A stretch of 64,000 bases of DNA from CAVTJL01 sp963735065. GTDB lineage: Bacteria; Pseudomonadota; Alphaproteobacteria; Geminicoccales; Geminicoccaceae. The first letter of the stretch is position 1. Each line of letters opens with the position of its first letter. The notes below the pieces were generated by a model. The model did no database searches, was not told where the DNA came from, and worked only from the letters and a program-made list of their open reading frames with translations. The stretch lies in NCBI GenBank assembly GCA_963735065.1, contig CAVTJL010000001.1, positions 434,001-498,000 of the forward strand, written 5' to 3'. Positions 53,266 to 62,042 of this stretch are shown here, in pieces. Made by a program: the position numbers and the translations under genes.

Positions 53266-54672
53266 CTACGCTCCCACGAGATACCGTGCGCGCGCCGCCG
53301 CCACCGCCTCGCGCACCCGCTCGGGCGCGGTGCCGCCCAGGCTGCGCCGGCTCTCGACCGAGCGCTCGACGCCCAAGACCTCGAGCACGCCGGCCTCGAG
53401 ACGCTCGTCCAGCCCGCGCAGCTCCTCGAGGCCGAGATCCTCGAGCCCGCAGCCCCGCGTCTCCGCCAGCTTCACCGCGCGTGCTGCCACCCCATGCGCC
53501 TCGCGGAAGGGCACGTTGCGGACGCGCACGAGCCAGTCGGCGAGGTCGGTCGCGGTCGTGAAGCCGACGCCCGCCGCCGCGCGCATCCGCTCGGGGTTGA
53601 AGGTGATGCCGTCCAGCATCGCCGCCGCCGCCTTGAGGCACAGCTCGAGCGTGTCGACCGCGTCGAACAGGCCTTCCTTGTCCTCCTGCATGTCCTTGCT
53701 GTAGGCGAGCGGCAGGCCTTTCAAGGTCACCAGCAGGGCCTGGAGGTGGCCCAGCACCCGGCCGGACTTGCCGCGCAGCAGCTCCGCCGCGTCCGGGTTT
53801 CTTTTCTGCGGCATGATCGAGCTGCCCGAGGTGAAGTCCTCGCTCATGCGGGCAAAGCCGAACTGCGGCGTCGACCAGAGGACGAGCTCCTCGGCAAGCC
53901 GCGAGAGATGGACGGCGCAGATCGCGGCCGCGGAGAGATAGTCGAGCGCGAAGTCCCGGTCCGAGACGGAATCGATGCTGTTGGCGGTGGGCCGGTCGAA
54001 GGCCAGCTCGCCTGCGGTCGCCCCCCGGTCGATCGGAAAGCTCGTGCCGGCCAGTGCTGCGGCGCCCAGCGGGCACTCGTTGGCGCGCGCCCGGGCGTCC
54101 CGAAAGCGCGAGCGGTCGCGACCCAGCATCTCGACATAGGCCAGAAGATGATGGCCCAGCGTCACCGGCTGGGCCGCCTGGAGATGGGTGAAGCCCGGCA
54201 TCACGGTGGCGGCATGCGCCTCGGCATGACGCAGCAGCACCGCCTGCAGCGCCTCGAGCAGGCGCTCGGCCCGGTCGAAGGCGTCGCGCGTCCACAGCTT
54301 CATGTCGGTCGCGACCTGATCGTTGCGCGACCGGCCGGTATGCAGCCGCCGGCCCGGCTCGCCGACCAGGGCCGTGAGGCGGGCCTCGATGTTGAAATGG
54401 ATGTCCTCGAGCTTGGCGTCGAAGACGAAGTCGCCGGACTCGATCTCGGTGGCGATCTGCGCCAGGCCCGAGAGGATGGCGTCCCGCTCCTCGCCCGTGA
54501 CGATGCCCTGGGCCGCCAGCATCCGCGCATGCGCCATCGAGCCCGCGATATCGTGAGCCCACAGCCGCTTGTCGAAGCCTATGGACGCATTTATCTGCTC
54601 CATCAGGGGCGCCGGGCCCGCCTCGAAGTGGGCGCCCCAGAGATCACGGGCTCCTGCGGGCTTGTCCGTCAT
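53266..54672 (-). CDS. argH: Argininosuccinate lyase
   Basis: ArgH (468 residues) splits argininosuccinate into arginine and fumarate. It has HTGRSRNDQVATD, TVMPGFTHLQAAQPVTLGHH and the fumarase/aspartase signature GSSIMPQKRNPD with the catalytic Ser loop. The ATG at 54672 is unambiguous. It is divergent from tlpA with a 30-bp gap, so both promoters must overlap or lie inside the coding regions. Confidence 0.97.
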   Translation of the reverse strand: MTDKPAGARDLWGAHFEAGPAPLMEQINASIGFDKRLWAHDIAGSMAHARMLAAQGIVTGEERDAILSGLAQIATEIESGDFVFDAKLEDIHFNIEARLTALVGEPGRRLHTGRSRNDQVATDMKLWTRDAFDRAERLLEALQAVLLRHAEAHAATVMPGFTHLQAAQPVTLGHHLLAYVEMLGRDRSRFRDARARANECPLGAAALAGTSFPIDRGATAGELAFDRPTANSIDSVSDRDFALDYLSAAAICAVHLSRLAEELVLWSTPQFGFARMSEDFTSGSSIMPQKRNPDAAELLRGKSGRVLGHLQALLVTLKGLPLAYSKDMQEDKEGLFDAVDTLELCLKAAAAMLDGITFNPERMRAAAGVGFTTATDLADWLVRVRNVPFREAHGVAARAVKLAETRGCGLEDLGLEELRGLDERLEAGVLEVLGVERSVESRRSLGGTAPERVREAVAAARARYLVGA

Positions 54673-54702
54673 TTGCCTTCGTTCCGTCGATTGGAGTTGC
54701 CG

Positions 54703-55263
54703 ATGCGCCCGATGAGCTGGCTGGCCCTGGCGGTGATCGCCTGGCCGCTTGCCGCCACCGCCGCCGAGGTCCAGGTGGGTGCCCCCAAGCCGATGCCGCC
54801 GCTCGCCTTCGAGACGATGGACGGCAAGGCCGCCTCGCTGGAGCAGTTCCGCGGCAAGGTCGTCGTGCTCAACATGTGGGCTACCTGGTGCGCACCCTGC
54901 CGCGAGGAGATGCCGTCGCTGGACCGTCTGCAGGCGGAGGTCGATCCCTCGAAGATCCTCGTCGTGGCGCTCTCCGTCGACCATGCCGGCCCCGAGCGCG
55001 TCCTGAGCTTCCTCAAGGACATCGGCGTCAGCCACCTCAGCGTCTACCGCGACCCCGACATGTCCGCAATCCGCGCCGTCAAGAGCCCGGGCCTGCCGAC
55101 CACGATCGTCCTCGACCCGAAGGGGCAGGAGGTCGGCCGGGTGCTGGGCGGGGCGGACTGGTCCGATCCCAAGGTCGTGAGCGCCCTCGAGAGCCTCCTT
55201 CCGGCCGCCCCGGCGACCGACCGCGCCGCTCTGCCGGGCGACTCGGACCGCTCCGGCTCCTGA
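54703..55263 (+). CDS. TlpA/ResA-type thiol-disulfide oxidoreductase
   Basis: This 186-residue exported thioredoxin-like protein has an N-terminal signal sequence or anchor (residues 1-20) and the active site WCAPC (Cys63, Cys66) in VVVLNMWATWCAPC. The cis-Pro loop is in GLPTTIVLDP. Such proteins reduce cytochrome c or copper-chaperone thiols in the periplasm. GGAG seven to eight bases upstream supports the ATG at 54703. Divergence from argH is a common alphaproteobacterial arrangement. Confidence 0.9.
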   Translation: MRPMSWLALAVIAWPLAATAAEVQVGAPKPMPPLAFETMDGKAASLEQFRGKVVVLNMWATWCAPCREEMPSLDRLQAEVDPSKILVVALSVDHAGPERVLSFLKDIGVSHLSVYRDPDMSAIRAVKSPGLPTTIVLDPKGQEVGRVLGGADWSDPKVVSALESLLPAAPATDRAALPGDSDRSGS

Positions 55264-55294
55264 GAGCAGCCGCCCCGCCTCGGGGGCGGCCTCG

Positions 55295-56590
55295 CTACTG
55301 CACCAGCGCGTTGCCGAAGAGGGCGTTGGGCAGGAGGAGCGAGACCCACGGCACGTAGGTGATGATCAGGAGGAAGGCCAAAAGGACCATCAGCCAGGGC
55401 CAGGCCGCGCGGACGACCTGCAACACGCCCATGCCGGTGATGCCCGAGGTGACGAAGAGGTTGAGCCCCACCGGCGGCGTCACCATGCCGATCTCCATGT
55501 TCACGACCATGATGACGCCCAGATGGATCGGGTCGATCCCGAGCTTGGTCGCGATCGGGAAGAGGATCGGCGCCAGGATCAGGATGATGGCCGACGGCTC
55601 CATGAAGTTGCCGGCCACCAGCAGCAGGATGTTGACGACGATCAGGAACTGCCAGGGTGCCAGGCCGGCCGAGAGGATCTGCTCGGCGATCGCCTGCGGG
55701 ATCTGCTCGGTCGTCAGCACATGCGCGAACAGCATGGCGTTGCTGATGATGAAGAGCAGCATGACGGTGACCCGGGCGCTGTCGACCAGGACGCGCCCGA
55801 CGTCCCTGAGCTTCAGGTCCCTGTAGACGAAGACGGCGATGATGAAGGCATAGACGGCGGCCACGGCCGCCGCCTCGGTCGGCGTGAAGATGCCGCCATA
55901 GATGCCGCCCAGGATGATGACGATCAGGAGCAGGCCCCACAGCGCCTCGCGGCCGGTCCGCAGCCGCTCGGCCCATCCGGAGCGATCCTGGCGCGGCAGC
56001 TTCTTGATCGTCGCCACGACCCAGATCGCCACCATCAGCATCAGGCCGAGAAGGATGCCGGGAATGACGCCGGCCATGAATAGGCGGCCGACCGAGCTGT
56101 CGGTGGCGGCCGCGTAGACCACCATGACGATCGACGGCGGGATCAGGATGCCGAGCGTGCCGGCGTTGCAGATGACGCCGGCCGCAAAGTCCCGGCTGTA
56201 GCCGATCCGGACCATGCCGGCGATGACGATCGAGCCGATCGCCACAACCGTCGCGGGCGAGCTGCCGGAGACGGCGGCGAACAGCATGCAGGCCAGGACC
56301 GACGCCATCGCGAGGCCGCCGCGGAAATGGCCGAGGCAGGCGATGGCGAAGTCGATCATGCGCCGTGCCACCCCGCCGGTGGTCATGAAGTTGCCGGCGA
56401 GGATGAAGAAGGGAATGGCGAGCAGGGTGAACTGCTCGCTGGTCTGGAAGAATTTGAGGACCAGCGAGGCCAGGCTGTCGTCGGCGAAGAGAAGAATGGT
56501 GAGCAGGCTGGCGAGGCCGAGCCCGATGGCGATCGGCATGCCGAGGACGAGGAAGACGAAAAGGCTCGCGAAGAGGAAGGCGGTCGTCAT
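55295..56590 (-). CDS. dctM: TRAP transporter large permease (DctM)
   Basis: The large membrane subunit of a TRAP transporter has 431 residues and about twelve helices. It has GMPIAIGLGLASLLTI, AAVSGSSPATVVAIG, GTLGILIPPSIVMVVYA and the C-terminal MVTPPVGLNLFVTSGI. It couples Na+ or H+ movement to uptake of a carboxylate delivered by DctP. Its ATG overlaps the small-subunit stop (ATGA). Confidence 0.95.
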   Translation of the reverse strand: MTTAFLFASLFVFLVLGMPIAIGLGLASLLTILLFADDSLASLVLKFFQTSEQFTLLAIPFFILAGNFMTTGGVARRMIDFAIACLGHFRGGLAMASVLACMLFAAVSGSSPATVVAIGSIVIAGMVRIGYSRDFAAGVICNAGTLGILIPPSIVMVVYAAATDSSVGRLFMAGVIPGILLGLMLMVAIWVVATIKKLPRQDRSGWAERLRTGREALWGLLLIVIILGGIYGGIFTPTEAAAVAAVYAFIIAVFVYRDLKLRDVGRVLVDSARVTVMLLFIISNAMLFAHVLTTEQIPQAIAEQILSAGLAPWQFLIVVNILLLVAGNFMEPSAIILILAPILFPIATKLGIDPIHLGVIMVVNMEIGMVTPPVGLNLFVTSGITGMGVLQVVRAAWPWLMVLLAFLLIITYVPWVSLLLPNALFGNALVQ

Positions 56591-57144
56591 GGGCGGGGCG
56601 GCTCCGCCGAGTGCCCGCCGCCCATCAGGCTCTGCTCCTTCAAGACATCAGCGGCCTCGTCCGCGAGCTCGAATCCCTGGGCACGACCGCGCAGGATCGA
56701 AATGGCCGGCTCGAGGAGGCGGAAGAAAAGGAGCAAAAAGCCGATCGGCAGACCGAGGCTCAGGATCCAACGCTGGACCGGGATGTCCTGGGCCAGGACC
56801 CCCAGCATGTGGAGCTTGGCGATGTAGAACCAGGCGCCATAGAACATCAGGCCGGCGTAGAGCAGGCACAGCCCGATCGCCAGCAGGCCCGCAGCGCGCC
56901 GGAGTCTCGACGGCAGCGACTTGACCGCGAGATCGACGCCGATATGCGCGTGCACCCGCACGCCGTACGACATGCCGATCAGGATAAGCCAGGCGAAGAG
57001 ATAGGAATCGGCCTCGAGCGCCCACAGCAGGCTCGAGTTGAAGGCGTAGCGGAGGACCACCTGAAGAAAGGTGAGGAGCGTCATGGCTGCCAGGATCAGG
57101 GCCAGGAGCCCCTCCTCGACGCGCCCGACGATCCGACCGATCAC
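56587..57144 (-). CDS. dctQ: TRAP transporter small permease (DctQ)
   Basis: This is a 185-residue protein with four TM helices and the DctQ pattern: LTFLQVVLRYAFNSSLLWALEADSYLF in the first half, with the conserved VxxRY and W-E residues. It binds DctM and receives the loaded DctP. The start is a GTG at 57144. The C-terminal tail of about 30 residues is longer than needed. Confidence 0.9.
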   Translation of the reverse strand: MIGRIVGRVEEGLLALILAAMTLLTFLQVVLRYAFNSSLLWALEADSYLFAWLILIGMSYGVRVHAHIGVDLAVKSLPSRLRRAAGLLAIGLCLLYAGLMFYGAWFYIAKLHMLGVLAQDIPVQRWILSLGLPIGFLLLFFRLLEPAISILRGRAQGFELADEAADVLKEQSLMGGGHSAEPPRP

Positions 57145-57166
57145 CGGCGGTCCCCCGCCTCGGGGC

Positions 57167-58177
57167 CTAGCTCGCGCTCGTGTTCGAGGCCTTGGCCGCC
57201 TCGACGATATCCTCGCCGATCTGGCCCTTGAACTTGTCCCACACGGGCGTCATCGCCGCCTTCCAGGCGGCCCGCTGCTCCTTGTCGAGCTGGATGATCT
57301 CGCTGGTGCCGGCCTTGACGATCCGTGCCTTGTCGCCCTCGTTGAGGTCGCCCGCCTGCTTGTTGGTGGCCGTGGTCACCTCGACCACGATCTTCTCGAG
57401 CTCGTCGCGCACGTCGCCCGGCAGGCCCGTCCAGAAGTCGGTCGAGGTCAGCAGCATGTAGTCGATGACACCGTGGTTGCTCTCGGTGATATACTTTTGG
57501 ACCTCGTAGAACTTCTGGGAATAGATGTTGGACCAGGTGTTCTCCTGGCCATCGACCGTGCCGACCTGAAGCGCCTGATAGACCTCGGAGAAGGCCATCT
57601 TCTGCGGGTTGGCCTTCAAGGCCTCGAACTGGGCGACGAGCACGTCGGAGTTCTGGATACGGAACTTCAGGCCGGCGGCGTCGCCCGGCATCTTGAGCGG
57701 CTTGTTGGCGGAAAGCTGCTTCAGGCCGTTGTGCCAGTAGGCGAGGCCGTGAAAGCCCTTGTCGTCCATCGAGTGCAGCATGCCCTTGCCGACCTCGCCG
57801 CTCTGAAAGCGGTCGACGGCCGCCATGTCGTCGAACATGAAGGGCAGGTCGAACACCTGGAGCTTCTTGGTGTAGCGGTCGAACTTGGAGAGCGAGGGCG
57901 CGATGATCTGCACGTCGCCCAGCGCCAGGGCCTCCATCTCCTTGGCGTCGCCGAAGAGCTGGGAGTTCGGGTAGACCTCGACCTTGACCTTGCCCTTGAG
58001 CCGCTCCTCGGCGAGCTTCTGGAACATCAAGGCGCCCTGGCCCTTGGGCGTGTCGGCGGACACGACGTGGCTGAACTTGATGGTGATCACCTTGGCCTCG
58101 GCGGCACCACTGAAGCCGAAGGCGGTGGCCGCGGCACCGGCGGCGCCGAGCGACAGGACGGAGCGACGGTTGAGCAT
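57167..58177 (-). CDS. dctP: TRAP transporter substrate-binding protein (DctP type)
   Basis: This 336-residue periplasmic receptor has a signal peptide (MLNRRSVLSLGAAGAAAT, with an RR that could allow Tat export). The mature protein has IKFSHVVSADTPKGQGA, the carboxylate-binding Arg in GLKFRIQNS, and GTVDGQENTWSNIYSQKFYEVQ typical of C4-dicarboxylate receptors. GGAGG seven bases before the ATG fixes the start. It leads the dctPQM operon and is divergent from a BNR/sialidase-fold gene, so the substrate might instead be a sugar acid. Confidence 0.93.
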   Translation of the reverse strand: MLNRRSVLSLGAAGAAATAFGFSGAAEAKVITIKFSHVVSADTPKGQGALMFQKLAEERLKGKVKVEVYPNSQLFGDAKEMEALALGDVQIIAPSLSKFDRYTKKLQVFDLPFMFDDMAAVDRFQSGEVGKGMLHSMDDKGFHGLAYWHNGLKQLSANKPLKMPGDAAGLKFRIQNSDVLVAQFEALKANPQKMAFSEVYQALQVGTVDGQENTWSNIYSQKFYEVQKYITESNHGVIDYMLLTSTDFWTGLPGDVRDELEKIVVEVTTATNKQAGDLNEGDKARIVKAGTSEIIQLDKEQRAAWKAAMTPVWDKFKGQIGEDIVEAAKASNTSAS

Positions 58178-58311
58178 GGCAGTGCCTCCACATCTTCTTG
58201 CGCGGCAGAGCGCTCGCTCGAGGCTCGTGACCGCAGGGTCGTGCTCTGGAATGCATAGCTGCCATGTTTTGACGACTTGGGCAAATGCGCTTCCATTGAA
58301 CGCGGCGGGCA

Positions 58312-59277
58312 ATGTCTGACCCAAGCCCGAGCACCGGGCTGCGCCGGAGCTTCGTCTTCGAGGCCGCCCCTTTTCCATCGGCGCACGCGTCCACGATTGT
58401 CGAGGCGGCACCCGGCCGGCTCGTCTGCGCCTGGTTCGGCGGCACGCGCGAAGGGGCCGCCGATGTGGGCATCTGGCTCGCGGACGGGGATGAGGACGGC
58501 TGGAGCGAGCCGCGCCTCGTCGCCAGCGGCAAGGGGCCGGGCGGCCGGCAGCTGCCCTGCTGGAATCCCGTGCTGTTCCGGCCCCGCGGCGGCCCGCTCC
58601 TCCTCTTCTACAAGGTGGGCCCGGGCCCCAAGCTCTGGTGGGGCATGCTCATGCGCTCGACCGACGAGGGGCAAAGCTGGTCGGCGGCGGAGCGCCTGCC
58701 GCGCGGCATCTATGGGCCCATCAGGGCCAAGCCCGTCGAGCTCGCCGACGGCACGCTCGTCTGCCCCTCGAGCACCGAGCTCCTGGGCTGGCGCTGCCGC
58801 ATGGAGCTCACGGCCGACCAGGGCCGCAGCTGGAGCCGCTCGCCCATCCTCAACCCCCTGCTCACCTTTCGCGCCAACCAGCCGACGCTGCTCTGCCACG
58901 GCAACGGGCGGCTGCAGGCGCTCTGCCGCAGCAAGGAGCGAGAGATCATCGAATCCTGGTCGGAGGACGGTGGCCGGACCTGGTCGCGCATGCGCACGAC
59001 CGGCCTTCCCAACCCCAACAGCGGCATCGACGCCCTCACCCTGGCCGACGGCCGCCATCTGCTCCTCTACAATCCGAGCCGCACCGCGCGCACGCCGCTC
59101 AGCCTTGCCCTCTCGGCGGACGGGCGGCTCTGGCGGGACATCCTGGTGCTCGAGGACGAGCCCGGCGAGTACTCCTACCCGGCCCTCATCCAGGCCGGCG
59201 ACGGCCGCATCCACATGACCTACACATGGCGCCGCCAGCGCATCCGCCACGCCGTCCTCGAGCGGGTGCCCGGCTGA
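58312..59277 (+). CDS. BNR-repeat sialidase-fold protein
   Basis: The product is a 321-residue six-bladed propeller with three Asp-box repeats: STDEGQSW (residues 116-123), TADQGRSW (167-174) and SEDGGRTW (217-224). The AWFGGTREGAADVGIWLA segment near residue 40 is conserved in the sialidase-like family of plants and proteobacteria. No signal peptide is seen, so it is cytoplasmic and unlikely to be a classic secreted sialidase. The substrate is unknown. It is divergent from the TRAP operon and 16 bp upstream of an EamA exporter. Confidence 0.85.
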   Translation: MSDPSPSTGLRRSFVFEAAPFPSAHASTIVEAAPGRLVCAWFGGTREGAADVGIWLADGDEDGWSEPRLVASGKGPGGRQLPCWNPVLFRPRGGPLLLFYKVGPGPKLWWGMLMRSTDEGQSWSAAERLPRGIYGPIRAKPVELADGTLVCPSSTELLGWRCRMELTADQGRSWSRSPILNPLLTFRANQPTLLCHGNGRLQALCRSKEREIIESWSEDGGRTWSRMRTTGLPNPNSGIDALTLADGRHLLLYNPSRTARTPLSLALSADGRLWRDILVLEDEPGEYSYPALIQAGDGRIHMTYTWRRQRIRHAVLERVPG

Positions 59278-59293
59278 GGAGAGGCGAGCGCCG

Positions 59294-60235
59294 ATGAAAG
59301 CGGCAGAGCCGGCCGGCGCCGGCCCGCAGGCGGAGGCCAGGCTCGGGCCGGGCATCGCCGCCGCGGCCTCGTTCGCGGTGCTGATCTGGGCCGCGACGCC
59401 GATCGCGACCCGCTGGGCGGTGGCGGTGCTGGACCCGCTGGCGGTGGGGATCCTGCGGCCGGTGCTGGCGGGCCTCGTGGCCTTTCCCCTGGCGCTGCTG
59501 CTCCGCCTGCCGCGCCCGCCCGACAGGGCCGCATGGTGCCTCCTCCTCGCGGCCTCGCTGGGCGGGGCCGTGATCTTCCCGATCCTCTTCAGCCTCGGCA
59601 TGCGCCACACCTCGGCAGCGCATGCGGGCCTCATCCTGGCCTCGCTGCCGATCTTCACCGGGCTCATCGTGGCGCTGGTCGACCGCCGCCTGCCGGCCCG
59701 CCGATGGTGGCTGGGCGCCGGCGTGGCGCTCGCGGGCGAGGCGCTTCTCGTCTCGCTCCGCATGGGCGACCTCACCCTGGCACCGGGCAGCCTCGGCGGC
59801 GATCTCACCGTCCTCGTCTCCTGCATCGCCTCGAGCGGCGGCTATGTGGCGGGCGGGCGGCTGGCACGGCGCATGCCCTCGCTGGCGATCACCTTCTGGG
59901 GCGTGGCGATCGGCGCCGTCGTGGCCCTGCCCCTGCTGCTCCTCACGGATGCGCGCTGGGCCGCCGTCGATGCCGGCGGCTGGGCCGCCATCCTCTATCT
60001 GGCGCTGGGATCGACCGTGCTCGCCTACATCGCCTGGTACTGGGCGCTCGACCGCGGCGGGCTCGTGCGCATCGCCACCTGGCAGTTCGCCCAGCCGATC
60101 GTCACGGTGCTCCTCGCCGCCTTGCTCCTGGGCGAGCCCCTGACCCCGCCCCTCCTCCTGGCCGGCGCCATCATCCTCCTCGGCATCCGGCTCACCCGAG
60201 GCGGCACGCGCCGGAATGCGCCGGGCCGTGCGTGA
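59294..60235 (+). CDS. EamA/DMT-family transporter
   Basis: This 313-residue protein has ten predicted TM helices in two EamA repeats: VLIWAATPIATRWAVAVLDPL in the first and SCIASSGGYVAGGRLARR in the second, with LGSTVLAYIAWYWALDRGG near the C-terminus. It likely exports metabolites. It follows the sialidase-fold gene by 16 bp and is probably cotranscribed. It is only distantly similar to the DMT protein at the left end of the window. Confidence 0.88.
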   Translation: MKAAEPAGAGPQAEARLGPGIAAAASFAVLIWAATPIATRWAVAVLDPLAVGILRPVLAGLVAFPLALLLRLPRPPDRAAWCLLLAASLGGAVIFPILFSLGMRHTSAAHAGLILASLPIFTGLIVALVDRRLPARRWWLGAGVALAGEALLVSLRMGDLTLAPGSLGGDLTVLVSCIASSGGYVAGGRLARRMPSLAITFWGVAIGAVVALPLLLLTDARWAAVDAGGWAAILYLALGSTVLAYIAWYWALDRGGLVRIATWQFAQPIVTVLLAALLLGEPLTPPLLLAGAIILLGIRLTRGGTRRNAPGRA

Positions 60236-60360
60236 CGGAGGGCACCTCGCCGCACCGCGGGCGGAGGGCCGCCGTCCCATCTGGACAGCCGGCCTGCCTC
60301 GGCTCATCCAGGGGGCAAGGCAGAGCGTCGACCGCCAGACAGGGAGCACGAGACCGAGCC

Positions 60361-61695
60361 ATGCCCGAGACGCTGCGCATCGGCTGCGGCGCCGGCTTTT
60401 CCGCCGACCGGCTGGACCCGGCCGTCGACCTCGCCCGGCGCGGCCAGCTCGACTGGCTCGTCTTCGAGTGCCTGGGCGAGCGCACGATGGCCTTCGGCCA
60501 CCGCGACCGCCGGCGCGACCCGGCGCTCGGCTACAACAGCCTCCTCGCCCATCGGCTGCGGGCCGTGCTGCCCGCCTGCCGGGCCAGCGGCACCCGCATC
60601 CTCACCAACATGGGCGTCGCCAACCCGGGCGCCGCGGCCGAGCTCGCAAGGGGCATCGCGCGCGAGCTGGGGCTGCACGGCCTGCGCATCGCCTGGGTCG
60701 CGGGCGACGAGGTGACGGACCGGATGGCACCCGACACGCCGCTCTGGGAGGGCGGCACGGTCGCCGACACCGGCCTCGAGCTGGTCGGCGCCAACGCCTA
60801 TGTCGGCATCGAGGCGCTGCTGCCGGCGATCGCCAGCGGTGCCGATCTCGTCCTCTGCGGCCGGGCCGCCGATCCTTCTCTTTTCTCGGCACCTTGCGCT
60901 GCGGCCTTCGGCTGGGCCCCGGACGACTGGCCGCGGCTCGGCGCCGGCACGCTCATGGGCCACCTGCTCGAATGCGGCATGCAGGTGACCGGCGGCTACT
61001 TCGCCGATCCCGGCCGCAAGGAGGTCCCGGACCTCGCCCATTGCGGCTTCCCGATCGCCGAGATCGGCAGCGACGGTGCCGCCGTCATCACCAAGCTTCC
61101 GGACACCGGCGGCTGCGTCACGCCGGCGACGGTGAAGGAGCAGCTCCTCTACGAGGTCCACGATCCCGCCCGCTACCTGACGCCCGACGTCACGGCGGAC
61201 TTCTCCCGCGTCAGGGTCGCCGAGCTGGCCCCCGACCGGGTCCGGGTGACGGGCGCCACGGGCGGCCCCCGGCCCGAGCAGCTCAAGGTCACGGTGGGCT
61301 TCGACGGCGGCTTCCTCGCCGAGGCCGGCATCTCCTACGCCGGCCCCGGCGCCCAGGGCCGGGCCGCGCTCGCCCGCGACGTGCTGAGGGCGCGGATGCG
61401 CGACGTCCAGGGCTACGAGGGCGAGCTCCGCCTCGACCTCATCGGCGTCGACAGCCTGCACGGCACGGCGCAGGCCTACCCCACCGACAGCCGCGACATC
61501 CGCGTGCGGGCGGCGCTGCGCTCGACCGAGCGCCGCTGGGCCGAGCTTTTGTTATGGGAGGTCGAGGCGATGCTCTGCTGCGGCCCTGCCGGCGGCGGCG
61601 GCTTCCGCGGCAGCATCACGCCCTCGGTCGTCACCCGCTCGGCCAGCATCGCCCGCGACCGCGTCCCCACCAGTGTCGAGGTGCTCGAGGCGTGA
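60361..61695 (+). CDS. AtuA-family protein (DUF1446)
   Basis: This 444-residue protein belongs to the acyclic terpene utilisation AtuA/DUF1446 family. It has LRIGCGAGFSADRLDPA at the start, ECLGERTMAFGHRDR, LTNMGVANPGAAAE, ADLVLCGRAADPSLFSAP and GGCVTPATVKEQLLYEVHDP. The reaction of the family is not firmly known; in Pseudomonas, atu genes serve citronellol catabolism with a CoA carboxylase and hydratase, neither seen here. It ends in a GTGA overlap with its small partner gene. Confidence 0.87.
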   Translation: MPETLRIGCGAGFSADRLDPAVDLARRGQLDWLVFECLGERTMAFGHRDRRRDPALGYNSLLAHRLRAVLPACRASGTRILTNMGVANPGAAAELARGIARELGLHGLRIAWVAGDEVTDRMAPDTPLWEGGTVADTGLELVGANAYVGIEALLPAIASGADLVLCGRAADPSLFSAPCAAAFGWAPDDWPRLGAGTLMGHLLECGMQVTGGYFADPGRKEVPDLAHCGFPIAEIGSDGAAVITKLPDTGGCVTPATVKEQLLYEVHDPARYLTPDVTADFSRVRVAELAPDRVRVTGATGGPRPEQLKVTVGFDGGFLAEAGISYAGPGAQGRAALARDVLRARMRDVQGYEGELRLDLIGVDSLHGTAQAYPTDSRDIRVRAALRSTERRWAELLLWEVEAMLCCGPAGGGGFRGSITPSVVTRSASIARDRVPTSVEVLEA

Positions 61696-62012
61696 AAAAA
61701 GTGCCGCTGCGCGCCATCGCCCATGCCCGCGCCGGCGACAAGGGCGACATCTCCAGCATCTCGGTCTGGGTCGACGACCCCCGCCACTACGAGGCCGTCC
61801 GCGCCCAGCTCACACCCGAGCGCCTGAAGGCGGCCTTCCCCCGGCTCCTGCGGGGACCGATCGAGCGCCACGAGCTGCCCCACCTCCACGGCCTCAACCT
61901 CGTCCTCCACGAGGCCCTCGAGGGCGGCGTCAACAGCTCCCTCAACCAGGACAGCCACGGCAAGAGCTTCTCTTTTCTCGTTCTGGGCCTCGAGATCGCG
62001 ATCGAGGACTGA
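61692..62012 (+). CDS. AtuA-associated small subunit
   Basis: This 106-residue protein matches the C-terminal ferredoxin-like domain that is fused to AtuA in other bacteria. It begins LRAIAHARAGDKGDISSISV, the standard ARAGDKG motif, and ends with SLNQDSHGKSFSFLVLGLEI. Its GTG start overlaps the AtuA stop codon (GTGA), so the two chains are probably made in equal amounts and form one complex. Confidence 0.85.
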   Translation: MKKVPLRAIAHARAGDKGDISSISVWVDDPRHYEAVRAQLTPERLKAAFPRLLRGPIERHELPHLHGLNLVLHEALEGGVNSSLNQDSHGKSFSFLVLGLEIAIED

Positions 62013-62042
62013 GGCCGAGGCGCCCTTGACGGGATCTTAACC

